Assembly (NCBI GenBank): GCA_028875875.1
Contig: JAGWUV010000019.1
Coordinates: forward strand, 1 to 64,000
DNA: 64,000 nt
Origin: Bacteroidota bacterium
GTDB lineage: Bacteria; Bacteroidota; Bacteroidia; Chitinophagales; Chitinophagaceae
Direction of reading: 5' to 3'
Of the stretch, positions 55,627 through 63,482 are shown piece after piece (within the stretch, counting starts at the first letter, position 1; every line of letters starts with the position of its first letter). Under the pieces are notes generated by a model. It saw only the letters and a program-made list of their open reading frames with translations. It was not told the origin of the DNA and did not search any database. The translations under genes were made by a program, and so were the position numbers.

Positions 55627-56877
55627 ATGAAAATCTTAGCTGCGATCTGCTTTATGCTTTCATTCGTTTTGGCAACGGCGCAAAAATCTTCTATTCTTCC
55701 CGGCGCTTACAGAACGGAATCTTATTTGCCTTTACTCAAAGGCAAGCGTGTAGCGGTTTTTGCAAACCATACAGCTACTATTGGCAAAACACATCTTGTA
55801 GATTCCTTACAAAAACTGGGTATCAATATTGTTGTGGCATTTGGCCCCGAACATGGCTTCAGAGGCACAGCAGACGCTGGTGAAAAAGTAGATAATTACA
55901 CTGACGCCGCCACCGGCATTCCGGTGATATCACTCTATGGGAAAAAAAGGAAACCTTCAGCTGAAGATCTTAAGAATGTAGATATCATGCTATTCGATAT
56001 TCAGGATGTAGGCACCCGCTTTTATACTTTCATTTCTTCCTTGCAGGAATACATGGAATCAGCTTTCGAAAACAGTAAGCCACTTATCATTCTCGACCGC
56101 CCTAATCCAAATGGATTTTATGTTGACGGTCCGGTACTTGATACAGCCTACAGAAGCTTTATCGGGATGCAGCCCGTACCCATCGTATATGGTATGACGT
56201 TGGGTGAATACGCAAGGATGATCACAGGTGAAGGATGGCTTTCTTCCCGAGTGGCCAATGAAAAATACCGGTATTATCTCAGGGCAAAGCATTCAAAAGA
56301 TACCGCCTTTCATTTCCTGGTGATCAAGTGCAGCGGCTATACGCATAAAAGCAAATACATACTGCCTGTAAAACCATCACCCAACTTACCCGACATGGCT
56401 TCGGTGTACTGGTATGCCAGTAATTGTTTCTTCGAAGGAACGGTACTAAGTGAGGGCCGTGGCACACCACATCCCTTCTGCATTTTCGGGCATCCATCCC
56501 TTCCCCCTTCGCTGTATGCCTTCACACCCGTTAGCACCGACGGCGCAAAAGATCCTAAACTAAAAAACCGGCAATGCTATGGATGGAATCTCTACGGCAA
56601 CAATGCTGAAGTACTGCATTCCATCAATAATCAAATTCAACTCAGCTATTTATTGGAAGCTTACCGGCTGTTTCCCGATAAAGAACATTTCTTTCTTCCT
56701 AGCAAAAGCAATGCTCCTACGGCTTCATTTTTTAATAAACTTGCCGGCAGCAATCGATTGATGGAACAGATAAAAGCAGAAAAAACAGAAGCTGAAATAA
56801 GGGCCAGCTGGCAACCCCAGTTAGATACTTTTAAAAAAATAAGGAAGAAATATTTGTTATATACAGATTTTGAATAG
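55627..56877 (+). CDS. namZ: Exo-beta-N-acetylmuramidase NamZ-like (DUF1343)
   Basis: A 416-residue exported glycosidase. The signal peptide ends near residue 19 (LATAQ). DUF1343 features are KGKRVAVFANHTATIGKTHL, AFGPEHGFRGTADAGEKVDN, MLFDIQDVGTRFYTFISS and YTHKSKYILPVKPSPNLPDM with the segment SEGRGTPHPF. NamZ-type enzymes remove terminal MurNAc residues from peptidoglycan fragments, which suits cell-wall recycling or scavenging. The stop codon directly abuts the tRNA-Gly gene on the opposite strand. Confidence 0.9.
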   Translation: MKILAAICFMLSFVLATAQKSSILPGAYRTESYLPLLKGKRVAVFANHTATIGKTHLVDSLQKLGINIVVAFGPEHGFRGTADAGEKVDNYTDAATGIPVISLYGKKRKPSAEDLKNVDIMLFDIQDVGTRFYTFISSLQEYMESAFENSKPLIILDRPNPNGFYVDGPVLDTAYRSFIGMQPVPIVYGMTLGEYARMITGEGWLSSRVANEKYRYYLRAKHSKDTAFHFLVIKCSGYTHKSKYILPVKPSPNLPDMASVYWYASNCFFEGTVLSEGRGTPHPFCIFGHPSLPPSLYAFTPVSTDGAKDPKLKNRQCYGWNLYGNNAEVLHSINNQIQLSYLLEAYRLFPDKEHFFLPSKSNAPTASFFNKLAGSNRLMEQIKAEKTEAEIRASWQPQLDTFKKIRKKYLLYTDFE

Positions 56878-56950
56878 AGCGGAAAACGGGACTCGAACCC
56901 GCCACCTTCAGTTTGGGAAACTGATGCTCTACCGGATGAGCTATTTCCGC
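56878..56950 (-). tRNA. tRNA-Gly (anticodon CCC)
   Basis: The minus strand folds as a full cloverleaf. Acceptor arms are GCGGAAA and TTTCCGC, the D-arm has GCTC/GAGC, the anticodon arm is TCAGT-TTCCCAA-ACTGA, and the T-arm is GCGGG-TTCGAGT-CCCGT. The anticodon CCC reads glycine GGG codons and base 73 is U, as in bacterial tRNA-Gly. The CCA end is not encoded. The 3' end of the tRNA gene touches the stop codon of the namZ gene, which is on the other strand. Confidence 0.95.
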
Positions 56951-56999
56951 TGGTTGAAAGTGTTAAGATACAAAAGATTTTCACTCCTACATTTGCGGC

Positions 57000-57938
57000 A
57001 TGAACTATAAAGACCTGAGAATTATTTTTATGGGAACGCCTGAATTTGCCGTTGCTTCACTGGATGCATTGGTACAGGCAGAATGTAATATTGTTGCTGT
57101 GGTTACAGCTCCCGATAAGCCCGCCGGCCGTGGCATGAAGCTTACTGAAAGTGCTGTAAAAAAGTATGCCGTTGAAAAAGGCTTACCGGTTCTTCAACCA
57201 GAAAAGCTGAAAAACCCTGAGTTCATAGAAAACTTACATTCACTCAATGCTGATATACAAGTTGTAGTAGCTTTCAGAATGTTACCCGAAATAGTATGGA
57301 ATATGCCATCTATGGGCACCATCAATGTACATGGCTCTCTATTACCGCAATACCGTGGAGCAGCACCTATCAACTGGGCAGTGATCAACGGAGAAAAAGA
57401 AACAGGTGTTACTACTTTTAAACTGCAACATGCTATAGATACAGGCGATATTTTATTACAAAAAAGTTTTCCTATCGGTGAAGATGATACTGCTGGCGAA
57501 GTGCATGACACTATGAAAATGATCGGCGCTGAATTATTGGTTGAAACGATTAAAGGCCTGGCAGATGGCAGCTTGAAAGAAGTTAGCCAATCTTCTGTTA
57601 TCAACAATGCTTCTGCTGAATTGCATCATGCTCCCAAAATATTCACCGAAACCTGTGAGATACACTGGAACAAAACCTGCGAAGAGATACACAATTTAAT
57701 CAGAGGCCTATCCCCTTTCCCCGGCGCCTTTACACATGTAGAGGGAAAAATGCTGAAAGTATTTAAAAGCAAGAAAGAGATCACCTCGCACAAACACAAT
57801 ACCGGCGAAGTAATCAGCGATGCTAAAACCTTCTTGAAATTTGCTTGCAGCAATGGTTACATCCATATACTGGAATTACAGCTGGAAGGAAAGAAAAGAA
57901 TGCTGACCCAAGATTTTTTAAGGGGAAACAGATTATAA
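57000..57938 (+). CDS. fmt: Methionyl-tRNA formyltransferase
   Basis: A 312-residue enzyme that formylates initiator Met-tRNA using 10-formyl-THF. The N-terminal Rossmann domain (about 1-190) has MGTPEFAVASLDAL, the catalytic region VVAFRMLPEIVWNMP, HGSLLPQYRGAAPINWAVIN with the active His, and a C-terminal OB-like domain (about 210-310). A TACATTTG box (56988-56995) lies just before the ATG, which would leave almost no leader if used. Confidence 0.96.
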   Translation: MNYKDLRIIFMGTPEFAVASLDALVQAECNIVAVVTAPDKPAGRGMKLTESAVKKYAVEKGLPVLQPEKLKNPEFIENLHSLNADIQVVVAFRMLPEIVWNMPSMGTINVHGSLLPQYRGAAPINWAVINGEKETGVTTFKLQHAIDTGDILLQKSFPIGEDDTAGEVHDTMKMIGAELLVETIKGLADGSLKEVSQSSVINNASAELHHAPKIFTETCEIHWNKTCEEIHNLIRGLSPFPGAFTHVEGKMLKVFKSKKEITSHKHNTGEVISDAKTFLKFACSNGYIHILELQLEGKKRMLTQDFLRGNRL

Positions 57939-57956
57939 CAATGGAACACAAAAGCA

Positions 57957-58748
57957 TTAACGTAATCCCATCATAGAGGTCATTGGGTATCTTACATTCC
58001 TGTACTGCATCATATCAACCTTTACGCTTCCAACAACAATAGGACTTTCAATGCGAACAGGAATATGATTGGCATCGTCTGTTACCCAAACCTCCATCTT
58101 TTCTCCACCGGAGAAAATAGTACCCTTTACGAGAAGCGGTTTAAACCTGATGGCCCTGAAACGGCCATATTTGGTTTTAACAACTTCCTTGCCCATATAG
58201 CGAATGTATAATGGATAGACTTCGTTATCCAGGAACATATCGAATGGAATTTTATCTCCGGGTTTATACCTGTTGAAATCAATATTTCTGGCATAATAGA
58301 TGGAGCTCAAAACATCCTGGATGCAATTGGGAACTTTAAATACGCCTTTCGTTGTAATGGCAGTATTATTCTGCTGGTTAAAAGTTACATTCTCATAAGT
58401 TTTATAGCCGCCTTCGTCTACATTCCTGATAAATTTATAAGGTTGTAAAGTAGCCGTATCAAAATAAGTTTCATAACGGTCTCTTACTTTGAATATCCAA
58501 TCATAGCTTGGGTTTGACGAACCAGTCCCAATTACATGATATACGGGTTTGTTGTTATACTTTTCTTCCGCAACGGAGAAATTAGCAGAACCGGCATTTA
58601 CATACATCCCCACCACAGAGTAAAAAATGGTATAGGAAATACTTTCCCCATTCTGAAAAGCAAAGTTCCGAATGCCACAAAAATCATCTCCGGCCCAGAG
58701 GGGAAACCAACTTCCAACAGCTATTAGTAATACGATAATTTTTTTCAC
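57957..58748 (-). CDS. Exported DUF3108 domain protein
   Basis: A 263-residue protein of the DUF3108 family. Its strands follow FRVRDRY-like and IPVRIESPIVVGSVKVD patterns, and it has no known catalytic residues. The GTG at 58748 gives MKKIIVLLIAVGSWFPLWA, a normal signal peptide, and starts 5 bases after the flippase-like stop. Taking TTG/ATG from 58775 would instead overlap that gene by 23 bases and precede the signal peptide with nine extra residues, so the GTG is preferred. Function unknown; family proteins are envelope-located. Confidence 0.75.
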   Translation of the reverse strand: MKKIIVLLIAVGSWFPLWAGDDFCGIRNFAFQNGESISYTIFYSVVGMYVNAGSANFSVAEEKYNNKPVYHVIGTGSSNPSYDWIFKVRDRYETYFDTATLQPYKFIRNVDEGGYKTYENVTFNQQNNTAITTKGVFKVPNCIQDVLSSIYYARNIDFNRYKPGDKIPFDMFLDNEVYPLYIRYMGKEVVKTKYGRFRAIRFKPLLVKGTIFSGGEKMEVWVTDDANHIPVRIESPIVVGSVKVDMMQYRNVRYPMTSMMGLR

Positions 58749-58752
58749 GCTC

Positions 58753-59739
58753 TTATTTCTTAAAAAGTCTAACACCTAATATAAACAAACTTCCTGCCAC
58801 AGCCGGCATCACACGGTTGATCATCCAAATACCGGTTGCCGAGAAAACAATTCCAAGTGTATTACCACTCAGCAGGCCTAATAATTGTATACTTACTTCC
58901 CCCCGTAATCCCAACTCAGCCAAAGCAATACTTGGAACGATTGCCAGTATCAAAAACATCACACACACCATCCAGCACACCGACCAGGCATCCGCTTCCA
59001 CTTTAAAAACCTGTAACAATAATAAGTATTGCACTACAAAAACTACGTATCTGATTACCGAAAGGATTAAAATTCTTGTTAATTCCTTCCAGTGCAGTTG
59101 TTCTAACTTTTCTATCAGGTAAACAAACCTTGACATAAACGGCAACCGTTCTACAATTTTTGTTACCCATGATAATGAATAATAGAACAGGAGCAGTACA
59201 ATAGTAATCAACAGCAATAACCACATCATACCATCAATCCAAAACACCGAAAACCCTTTAAAGTTCCCTGAAGATCCCAGAATGGTGTTTTTCATGAACA
59301 AAAGACCTATTAAACCGATGGCAAAAGTAGTTATGATCTGTGCCATACTGCCTACAATGGTTAAAGAAACGGCACGTAACCTGTTCCCTTCATGCAGATA
59401 CATCACACGGCCCACATATTCACCAACATTATTTACGGTATTGATAGCAAAAGCCTGCCCGGAGAATACTGCACGAAAAGCTTTTAAAAAAGATATCCTT
59501 TCAACGTCGTATATCAACAATTGCCATTTGCGGGTTTCAATGCCCCAGTTCACAAACATCAGTACCAGCACAGTTAACACTTTCCACCAATCTGGCCCTG
59601 TTAAACTCTGCACCATTGCCTTCCAGGTCTGGTGCAAATCTTTTTGTTGTAATACCTGGTGGCGGATGGAAAAAAGCAGCCAGATAAATAATATCGGGCC
59701 AAGGAAATAATTCAGGAATATTTTTAAGCGTTTATTCAG
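58753..59739 (-). CDS. Flippase-like/lysylphosphatidylglycerol synthase TM-type membrane protein
   Basis: A 328-residue membrane protein if started at CTG 59739. Six to eight hydrophobic helices occur, with FSGQAFAINTVNNVGEYVGR and the LAIVPSIALAELGLRGEVSI region typical of the UPF0104/LPG_synthase_TM family, which moves or modifies lipid-linked compounds. The only in-frame ATG/GTG/TTG-type start near the N-terminus is TTG 59637, which would remove the first helix and its basic anchor NKRLKIF. The CTG at 59739 (or 59742) restores both and gives the usual family length. The only ATG nearby, at 59749, opens a five-codon frame in another phase. Confidence 0.8.
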   Translation of the reverse strand: MNKRLKIFLNYFLGPILFIWLLFSIRHQVLQQKDLHQTWKAMVQSLTGPDWWKVLTVLVLMFVNWGIETRKWQLLIYDVERISFLKAFRAVFSGQAFAINTVNNVGEYVGRVMYLHEGNRLRAVSLTIVGSMAQIITTFAIGLIGLLFMKNTILGSSGNFKGFSVFWIDGMMWLLLLITIVLLLFYYSLSWVTKIVERLPFMSRFVYLIEKLEQLHWKELTRILILSVIRYVVFVVQYLLLLQVFKVEADAWSVCWMVCVMFLILAIVPSIALAELGLRGEVSIQLLGLLSGNTLGIVFSATGIWMINRVMPAVAGSLFILGVRLFKK

Positions 59740-59823
59740 CAGAATGCATTTTTCTATTACAAAGAACGGAGGAATAGCGCAGATAGAAAAACATGTGCAG
59801 GGAAACCACTATTTTCACCACCA

Positions 59824-60387
59824 ATGAGTAAGAGCAATATTATTTTAGGAATTGATCCGGGAACACAACTTATGGGCTATGCCTTGCTGAAAACAGAAGG
59901 TAATAAAGCCCAGGTTTTATTGATGGATGTACTAAAGCTCACTTCTCATAAGGATATTTATCAAAGGCTGGAAAAGATACACACCAAAGTAGCGGAACTA
60001 ATTACCTTATACAGACCATCAACTTTTGCTATCGAAGCTCCTTTCTTTGGAAAGAATGTACAAAGTATGCTTAAACTAGGAAGGGCACAAGGCGTGGCCA
60101 TCGCAGCTGCGATGCAGGCCGGGCTTCAGGTTACAGAATACTCACCCAAAAAGGTAAAACAATCTATAACAGGAAATGGCAATGCCGATAAAGACCAGGT
60201 ATGGCGCATGTTACAACGCATCTTAAGTATTGATGAAAAACCCCAGTACTTCGATGCAACAGACGCCCTGGCTGTTGCACTATGCCATCATTATCAAACA
60301 TCTTCCCCCTTAGGTAATGCTACCAAAGGTTTCAAAGGCTGGGATGATTTTCTGAAGAAAAATGAACACAGGATCGTAAAGAAATAG
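59824..60387 (+). CDS. ruvC: Holliday junction resolvase RuvC
   Basis: A 187-residue endonuclease that resolves recombination junctions with RuvAB. Acidic catalytic residues are visible in ILGIDPGTQLMGYA (Asp), AIEAPFFGKNVQSML (Glu) and DATDALAVALCHH (Asp, Asp). The basic region PKKVKQSITGNGNADKDQV contacts DNA. It is divergent from the flippase-like gene. Neither ruvA nor ruvB is in the window. Confidence 0.96.
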   Translation: MSKSNIILGIDPGTQLMGYALLKTEGNKAQVLLMDVLKLTSHKDIYQRLEKIHTKVAELITLYRPSTFAIEAPFFGKNVQSMLKLGRAQGVAIAAAMQAGLQVTEYSPKKVKQSITGNGNADKDQVWRMLQRILSIDEKPQYFDATDALAVALCHHYQTSSPLGNATKGFKGWDDFLKKNEHRIVKK

Positions 60388-60394
60388 CGCCTTC

Positions 60395-60784
60395 TTACAG
60401 GTAACTTACAATCTTTTCCTGCACTTCCTTCAGTTGTGCAGGTGTTACTTTCATTTTATGAGCAAGGGCATTCATATCTCCCATACCATTCATCGGCAAT
60501 AAATGAATATGTGCATGCGGTACTTCAAAGCCAATGGTAATAATGTTTACACGATCACAGCCGTAAGCCTGCTGAACGGCTTTGGCAATCGGTTGTGCAA
60601 AAGCAAGGATGCCTTGCAGATAATCAGTAGGCAGATCAAACAAACGATCCACTTCTATTTTAGGAACCACCAGTGTATGTCCCGGCGCAGAAGGGAAAAT
60701 GTCTAAAAAAGCATAGAATCGATCATCTTCAGCGATTTTATAAGAAGGGATTTCCCCGGCAATAATTTTTGAAAAGAGTGTCAT
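60395..60784 (-). CDS. HIT family hydrolase
   Basis: A 129-residue HIT protein. It begins MTLFSKIIAGEIPSYKIAED, has FLDIFPSAPGHTLVVPK and the histidine triad VPHAHIHLLPM near residue 98, where the middle His is the nucleophile. Members hydrolyse nucleoside phosphoramidates or dinucleotides (HinT type). It ends 8 bases from the convergent ruvC stop. Confidence 0.93.
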   Translation of the reverse strand: MTLFSKIIAGEIPSYKIAEDDRFYAFLDIFPSAPGHTLVVPKIEVDRLFDLPTDYLQGILAFAQPIAKAVQQAYGCDRVNIITIGFEVPHAHIHLLPMNGMGDMNALAHKMKVTPAQLKEVQEKIVSYL

Positions 60785-60848
60785 AACAAATTTTTTCCAG
60801 CTGCAAAATAATCATCCTTTTCATGCGTTGTATAAGAAACTCACTACC

Positions 60849-60932
60849 ATGAGAAATTCATTAGTGTCGTTTAAATTATTCTTGTACGGAATGGGCCTGC
60901 TGTATTTTTTACTCATGCTCACCTTACAATAG
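60849..60932 (+). CDS. Small hydrophobic protein, 27 residues (candidate)
   Basis: ATG at 60849 opens a 27-codon frame, MRNSLVSFKLFLYGMGLLYF at the start, followed by LLMLTLQ and a TAG. It would be a single-pass membrane peptide with a basic N-terminus. A hairpin terminator follows after about 30 bases, which suits a short transcript. It lies between the HIT and greA genes on the opposite strand to both. No ribosome binding site is evident and I do not recognise a family, so expression is uncertain. Confidence 0.4.
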   Translation: MRNSLVSFKLFLYGMGLLYFLLMLTLQ

Positions 60933-60960
60933 CGTACTAACCTATCGTTCGAATAAACAA

Positions 60961-60993
60961 AAGCCCCACCGCAAAGCGGCAGGGCTTTTTTTC
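60961..60993. terminator. Bidirectional intrinsic terminator
   Basis: AAAGCCC and GGGCTTT with inner stem CCGC/GCGG, followed by T residues on the plus strand and A residues on the other side. It serves greA on the minus strand, and the candidate small gene on the plus strand. Confidence 0.88.
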
Positions 60994-61009
60994 TTCAATA
61001 AATTATCCA

Positions 61010-61477
61010 TTAAATAGTAATCTCTTCAACCTTAAATTTGATCATACCTGTTGGTGCCTGCACTTCTGCAACTTCTCCTTTAGACTTCCCCAGTAAACCT
61101 TTCCCAATAGGTGAAGAAGCAGAAATTTTTCCGGCTTTTAAATCAGCCTCTTTCTCTCCAACAATCTGGTACGTAACCGTTTTTTTAGTTGCCACATTGG
61201 TAATGGTAACCTTGGTTAATATAGCCACTCTACTCGTATCAATGGTACCCGGATCCACAATTTTGGCAGTAGCAATAGCCCCTTCTAATTGTTTAATCTT
61301 AGCTTCCAGCAAACCTTGCGCCTCCTTAGCAGAGTCATACTCAGCATTCTCTTTCAAATCACCTTTTTCACGGGCTTCCGCAATTGCTTTGGAAGCAGCC
61401 GGCCTGTCTATCGTTTTCATGCGATGAAGCTCTTCCTTCATCTTCTCAAAAGTCTCTTTAGTTACGTATTCACTCAT
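61010..61477 (-). CDS. greA: Transcription elongation factor GreA
   Basis: A 155-residue factor that rescues backtracked RNA polymerase by stimulating transcript cleavage. The N-terminal coiled coil (about 1-75) includes TKETFEKMKEELHRMKTIDR and the tip acidic residues in GDLKENAEYDSAKEAQG. The C-terminal FKBP-like domain (about 80-155) has SPIGKGLLGKSKGEVAEVQ. The ATG at 61477 gives MSEYVTKE, the family N-terminus. A promoter and a terminator-like hairpin lie in its leader. Confidence 0.96.
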   Translation of the reverse strand: MSEYVTKETFEKMKEELHRMKTIDRPAASKAIAEAREKGDLKENAEYDSAKEAQGLLEAKIKQLEGAIATAKIVDPGTIDTSRVAILTKVTITNVATKKTVTYQIVGEKEADLKAGKISASSPIGKGLLGKSKGEVAEVQAPTGMIKFKVEEITI

Positions 61478-61495
61478 AATCTTTGTTTTAAAAGA

Positions 61496-61534
61496 GATAA
61501 AAAAAATACAACGCCACAAGAACTTGCAGCGTTG
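61496..61534 (-). promoter_or_regulatory. Terminator-like attenuator in the greA leader
   Basis: In the minus-strand RNA, CAACGC (with CAAG inside) pairs with CTTG and GCGTTG, hairpin 61509-61534. The two internal UG/UG positions can form tandem wobble pairs, giving a 12-bp stem in principle. A run of eight U residues follows (61499-61506 region). The hairpin stands between the probable promoter (61544-61574) and the greA ATG at 61477. Confidence 0.65.
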
Positions 61535-61543
61535 CAGTACCTA

Positions 61544-61574
61544 CAAAAATAATAATTCTACTCAAAAAATCAAC
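61544..61574 (-). promoter_or_regulatory. Probable promoter of greA
   Basis: On the minus strand GTTG (61571-61574) and TATTTTTG (61544-61551, perfect TAnnTTTG) are 19 bases apart. Transcription would start near 61537, giving a leader of about 60 bases with the attenuator hairpin within the first 30. Confidence 0.6.
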
Positions 61575-61610
61575 TCCACAAAATGATTTTTTCCTATGTG
61601 AGCCAGACTG

Positions 61611-61649
61611 AAGTACCCCGGGCAGCTTCGTTGCGTCGCACTCTTATAC
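61611..61649 (-). repeat. Copy (e) of the two-box intergenic repeat
   Basis: On the minus strand box 1 is GTATAAGAGTGCGACGCAAC (61630-61649) and a box-2-like CCCGGGGTACTT (61611-61622) follows after only about 7 bases, shorter than in the other copies. It lies upstream of the greA promoter, so it is not in the transcript from that promoter. Confidence 0.65.
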
Positions 61650-61670
61650 ACCTTGTTCAATCATCGGCTT

Positions 61671-62597
61671 TTATATATCCAGTTTATCCAGCACTACTTT
61701 AGCCATTTTATAAAATGCTTCATGACTATACCCTGCCGTATGCGGGGTAATCAGTACATTGGATTGTTCCAACAACCAATCCAACTGTTCTTTTTCCTTA
61801 GCGCTGTAAGACGAAAGATCTTCGTTCTCCAGTACATCAAGCCCGGCCGCTTTAATTTGTTTTTGTTCCAGTGCTGCCACCAAAGCCGCTGTATCCATTA
61901 CTTTACCACGGCACATGTTCAAAAAATAAGGCTGCCGCTTCAATGCACTAAAAAATGCTGCATCGGCATAATGATACGTCTCCTCCGTTAACGGCACATG
62001 AAAACTGATCACATCGGCATAACGCTGAATTTGTTCCAGGTTAGCTTCATGAATATATCCTTTGGCAAAACCAGACACGTATTTATCATAACCCAGCACC
62101 GTCACATCGAAGGAAGCCAGCAGTTTCGCAAAAGCACTTCCGTTGTTACCAAAACCAATGATACCTACAGTTTTACCCGACAACTCATCTCCCCTGTTGG
62201 CATCACGTATCCACTTCCCTTCTTTTATTTCCTGGAAACTACTGCTGATCTTATTCATCAGGTTCAAGAGCAATCCTAAAGCATGTTCCGCCACAGCATT
62301 GCGATTCCCTTCCGGGCTGCTTACACACTTAATACCCTTGCTTGCTGCATAAGCCACATCAATTTGTTCCATACCGCTGCCCAAACGTCCTATCCACTTC
62401 AATGCCGATGCCCTATCCAACATAGCTTTATCAATGGCCAGTTTGGTGGTAACAATTAACCCTTCTGCAATATCAATGATCGCATAAAGATCATCATACT
62501 GTATACCAGGCTGATAAATCACTTCATAGCCTTTAGCATCCAGTTGTTCTAACAAAAAAGGATGGCACTTAGCCGTAAGGATCACTTTTTTCTTCAC
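61671..62597 (-). CDS. D-isomer-specific 2-hydroxyacid dehydrogenase
   Basis: A 308-residue NAD-dependent dehydrogenase. The Rossmann motif is [17 protein letters not shown] (about residue 147). Active-site residues are the Arg in NMCRGKVMD, the Glu in LDVLENED and the His in [10 protein letters not shown]. The substrate may be phosphoglycerate, glyoxylate or another 2-oxoacid; the sequence does not say, and a C-terminal ACT domain is absent. Translation starts at GTG 62597, 11 bases after the rsmA stop, so the two are probably co-transcribed. Confidence 0.88.
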   Translation of the reverse strand: MKKKVILTAKCHPFLLEQLDAKGYEVIYQPGIQYDDLYAIIDIAEGLIVTTKLAIDKAMLDRASALKWIGRLGSGMEQIDVAYAASKGIKCVSSPEGNRNAVAEHALGLLLNLMNKISSSFQEIKEGKWIRDANRGDELSGKTVGIIGFGNNGSAFAKLLASFDVTVLGYDKYVSGFAKGYIHEANLEQIQRYADVISFHVPLTEETYHYADAAFFSALKRQPYFLNMCRGKVMDTAALVAALEQKQIKAAGLDVLENEDLSSYSAKEKEQLDWLLEQSNVLITPHTAGYSHEAFYKMAKVVLDKLDI

Positions 62598-62608
62598 AAT
62601 ACAATAGT

Positions 62609-63367
62609 TTAATTTGTCATGGTAAACGTCAATGCCGCAAAATCTGCCACACTTAACTGTTCTGCTCTTTTATTAAAAATCTCATCCTGTAATTGTTCAT
62701 CTGTAAATAAACTTCGGGTAGCATTACGCAATGTTTTCCTGCGTTGATTAAATGCTGCTTTTACCAATTGGAAAAAAGCCTTCTCGCTTTTCATTGCAGC
62801 AACTTCTTTCTTCACCTTCAAACGGATCACCCCACTCATTACTTTGGGAGGTGGATTAAAACAACCCGGCGGCACATCAAACAAATACTCCACATCATAA
62901 AACGCTTGTATTAACACACTGATCACACCATATACTTTATTACCAGGATGTGCAGCCACTCGCTGTGCCACTTCCTTCTGAAACATGCCTATCACTATTG
63001 GCACCTGCTCCCTCCATTCCAGCACTTTAAATAAAATCTGGGAAGAAATGTTATAAGGAAAATTGCCCACCACAGTAAAGCTTCCTTCGAAAGGAGCATT
63101 AATATCCAGGAAACTTTTATGAATGATCTTGCCTTGTAAAGCAGGGTATGTTTTTTCAAGGTACTGCACTTTTTCTTCATCCAGTTCTACCGCTTTAAAA
63201 TCAATGGAAGGCAATTTCAGCAAGTGTTTGGTTAGTGCACCGCCACCGGGCCCCACTTCCAGCAATTGCGTAAAAGTATCGTCCTGCAAGGCTGCTACAA
63301 TCTTTCGGCAGATATTCTCATCCCGCAAAAAATGCTGTCCCAACGATTTCTTGAGCGTGTACTCCAT
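62609..63367 (-). CDS. rsmA: 16S rRNA dimethyladenosine transferase
   Basis: A 252-residue SAM-dependent enzyme that dimethylates two adjacent adenines in helix 45 of 16S rRNA. The start [19 protein letters not shown] and [16 protein letters not shown] (SAM motif I), the catalytic NFPYNIS (motif IV) and the C-terminal [11 protein letters not shown] all fit. It is divergent from pdxA; in enterobacteria the two genes are in the same operon. Confidence 0.97.
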   Translation of the reverse strand: MEYTLKKSLGQHFLRDENICRKIVAALQDDTFTQLLEVGPGGGALTKHLLKLPSIDFKAVELDEEKVQYLEKTYPALQGKIIHKSFLDINAPFEGSFTVVGNFPYNISSQILFKVLEWREQVPIVIGMFQKEVAQRVAAHPGNKVYGVISVLIQAFYDVEYLFDVPPGCFNPPPKVMSGVIRLKVKKEVAAMKSEKAFFQLVKAAFNQRRKTLRNATRSLFTDEQLQDEIFNKRAEQLSVADFAALTFTMTN

Positions 63368-63482
63368 AGCGGCAAAAGTAAGCGCTAAACAGGTAGTGGC
63401 AATTACCGGTATTTTTCCACCACCCTTATCTCCTGCACCGCACTAACGCAATCTCCTTAACTTTACGCATCAAAATTTTAGC

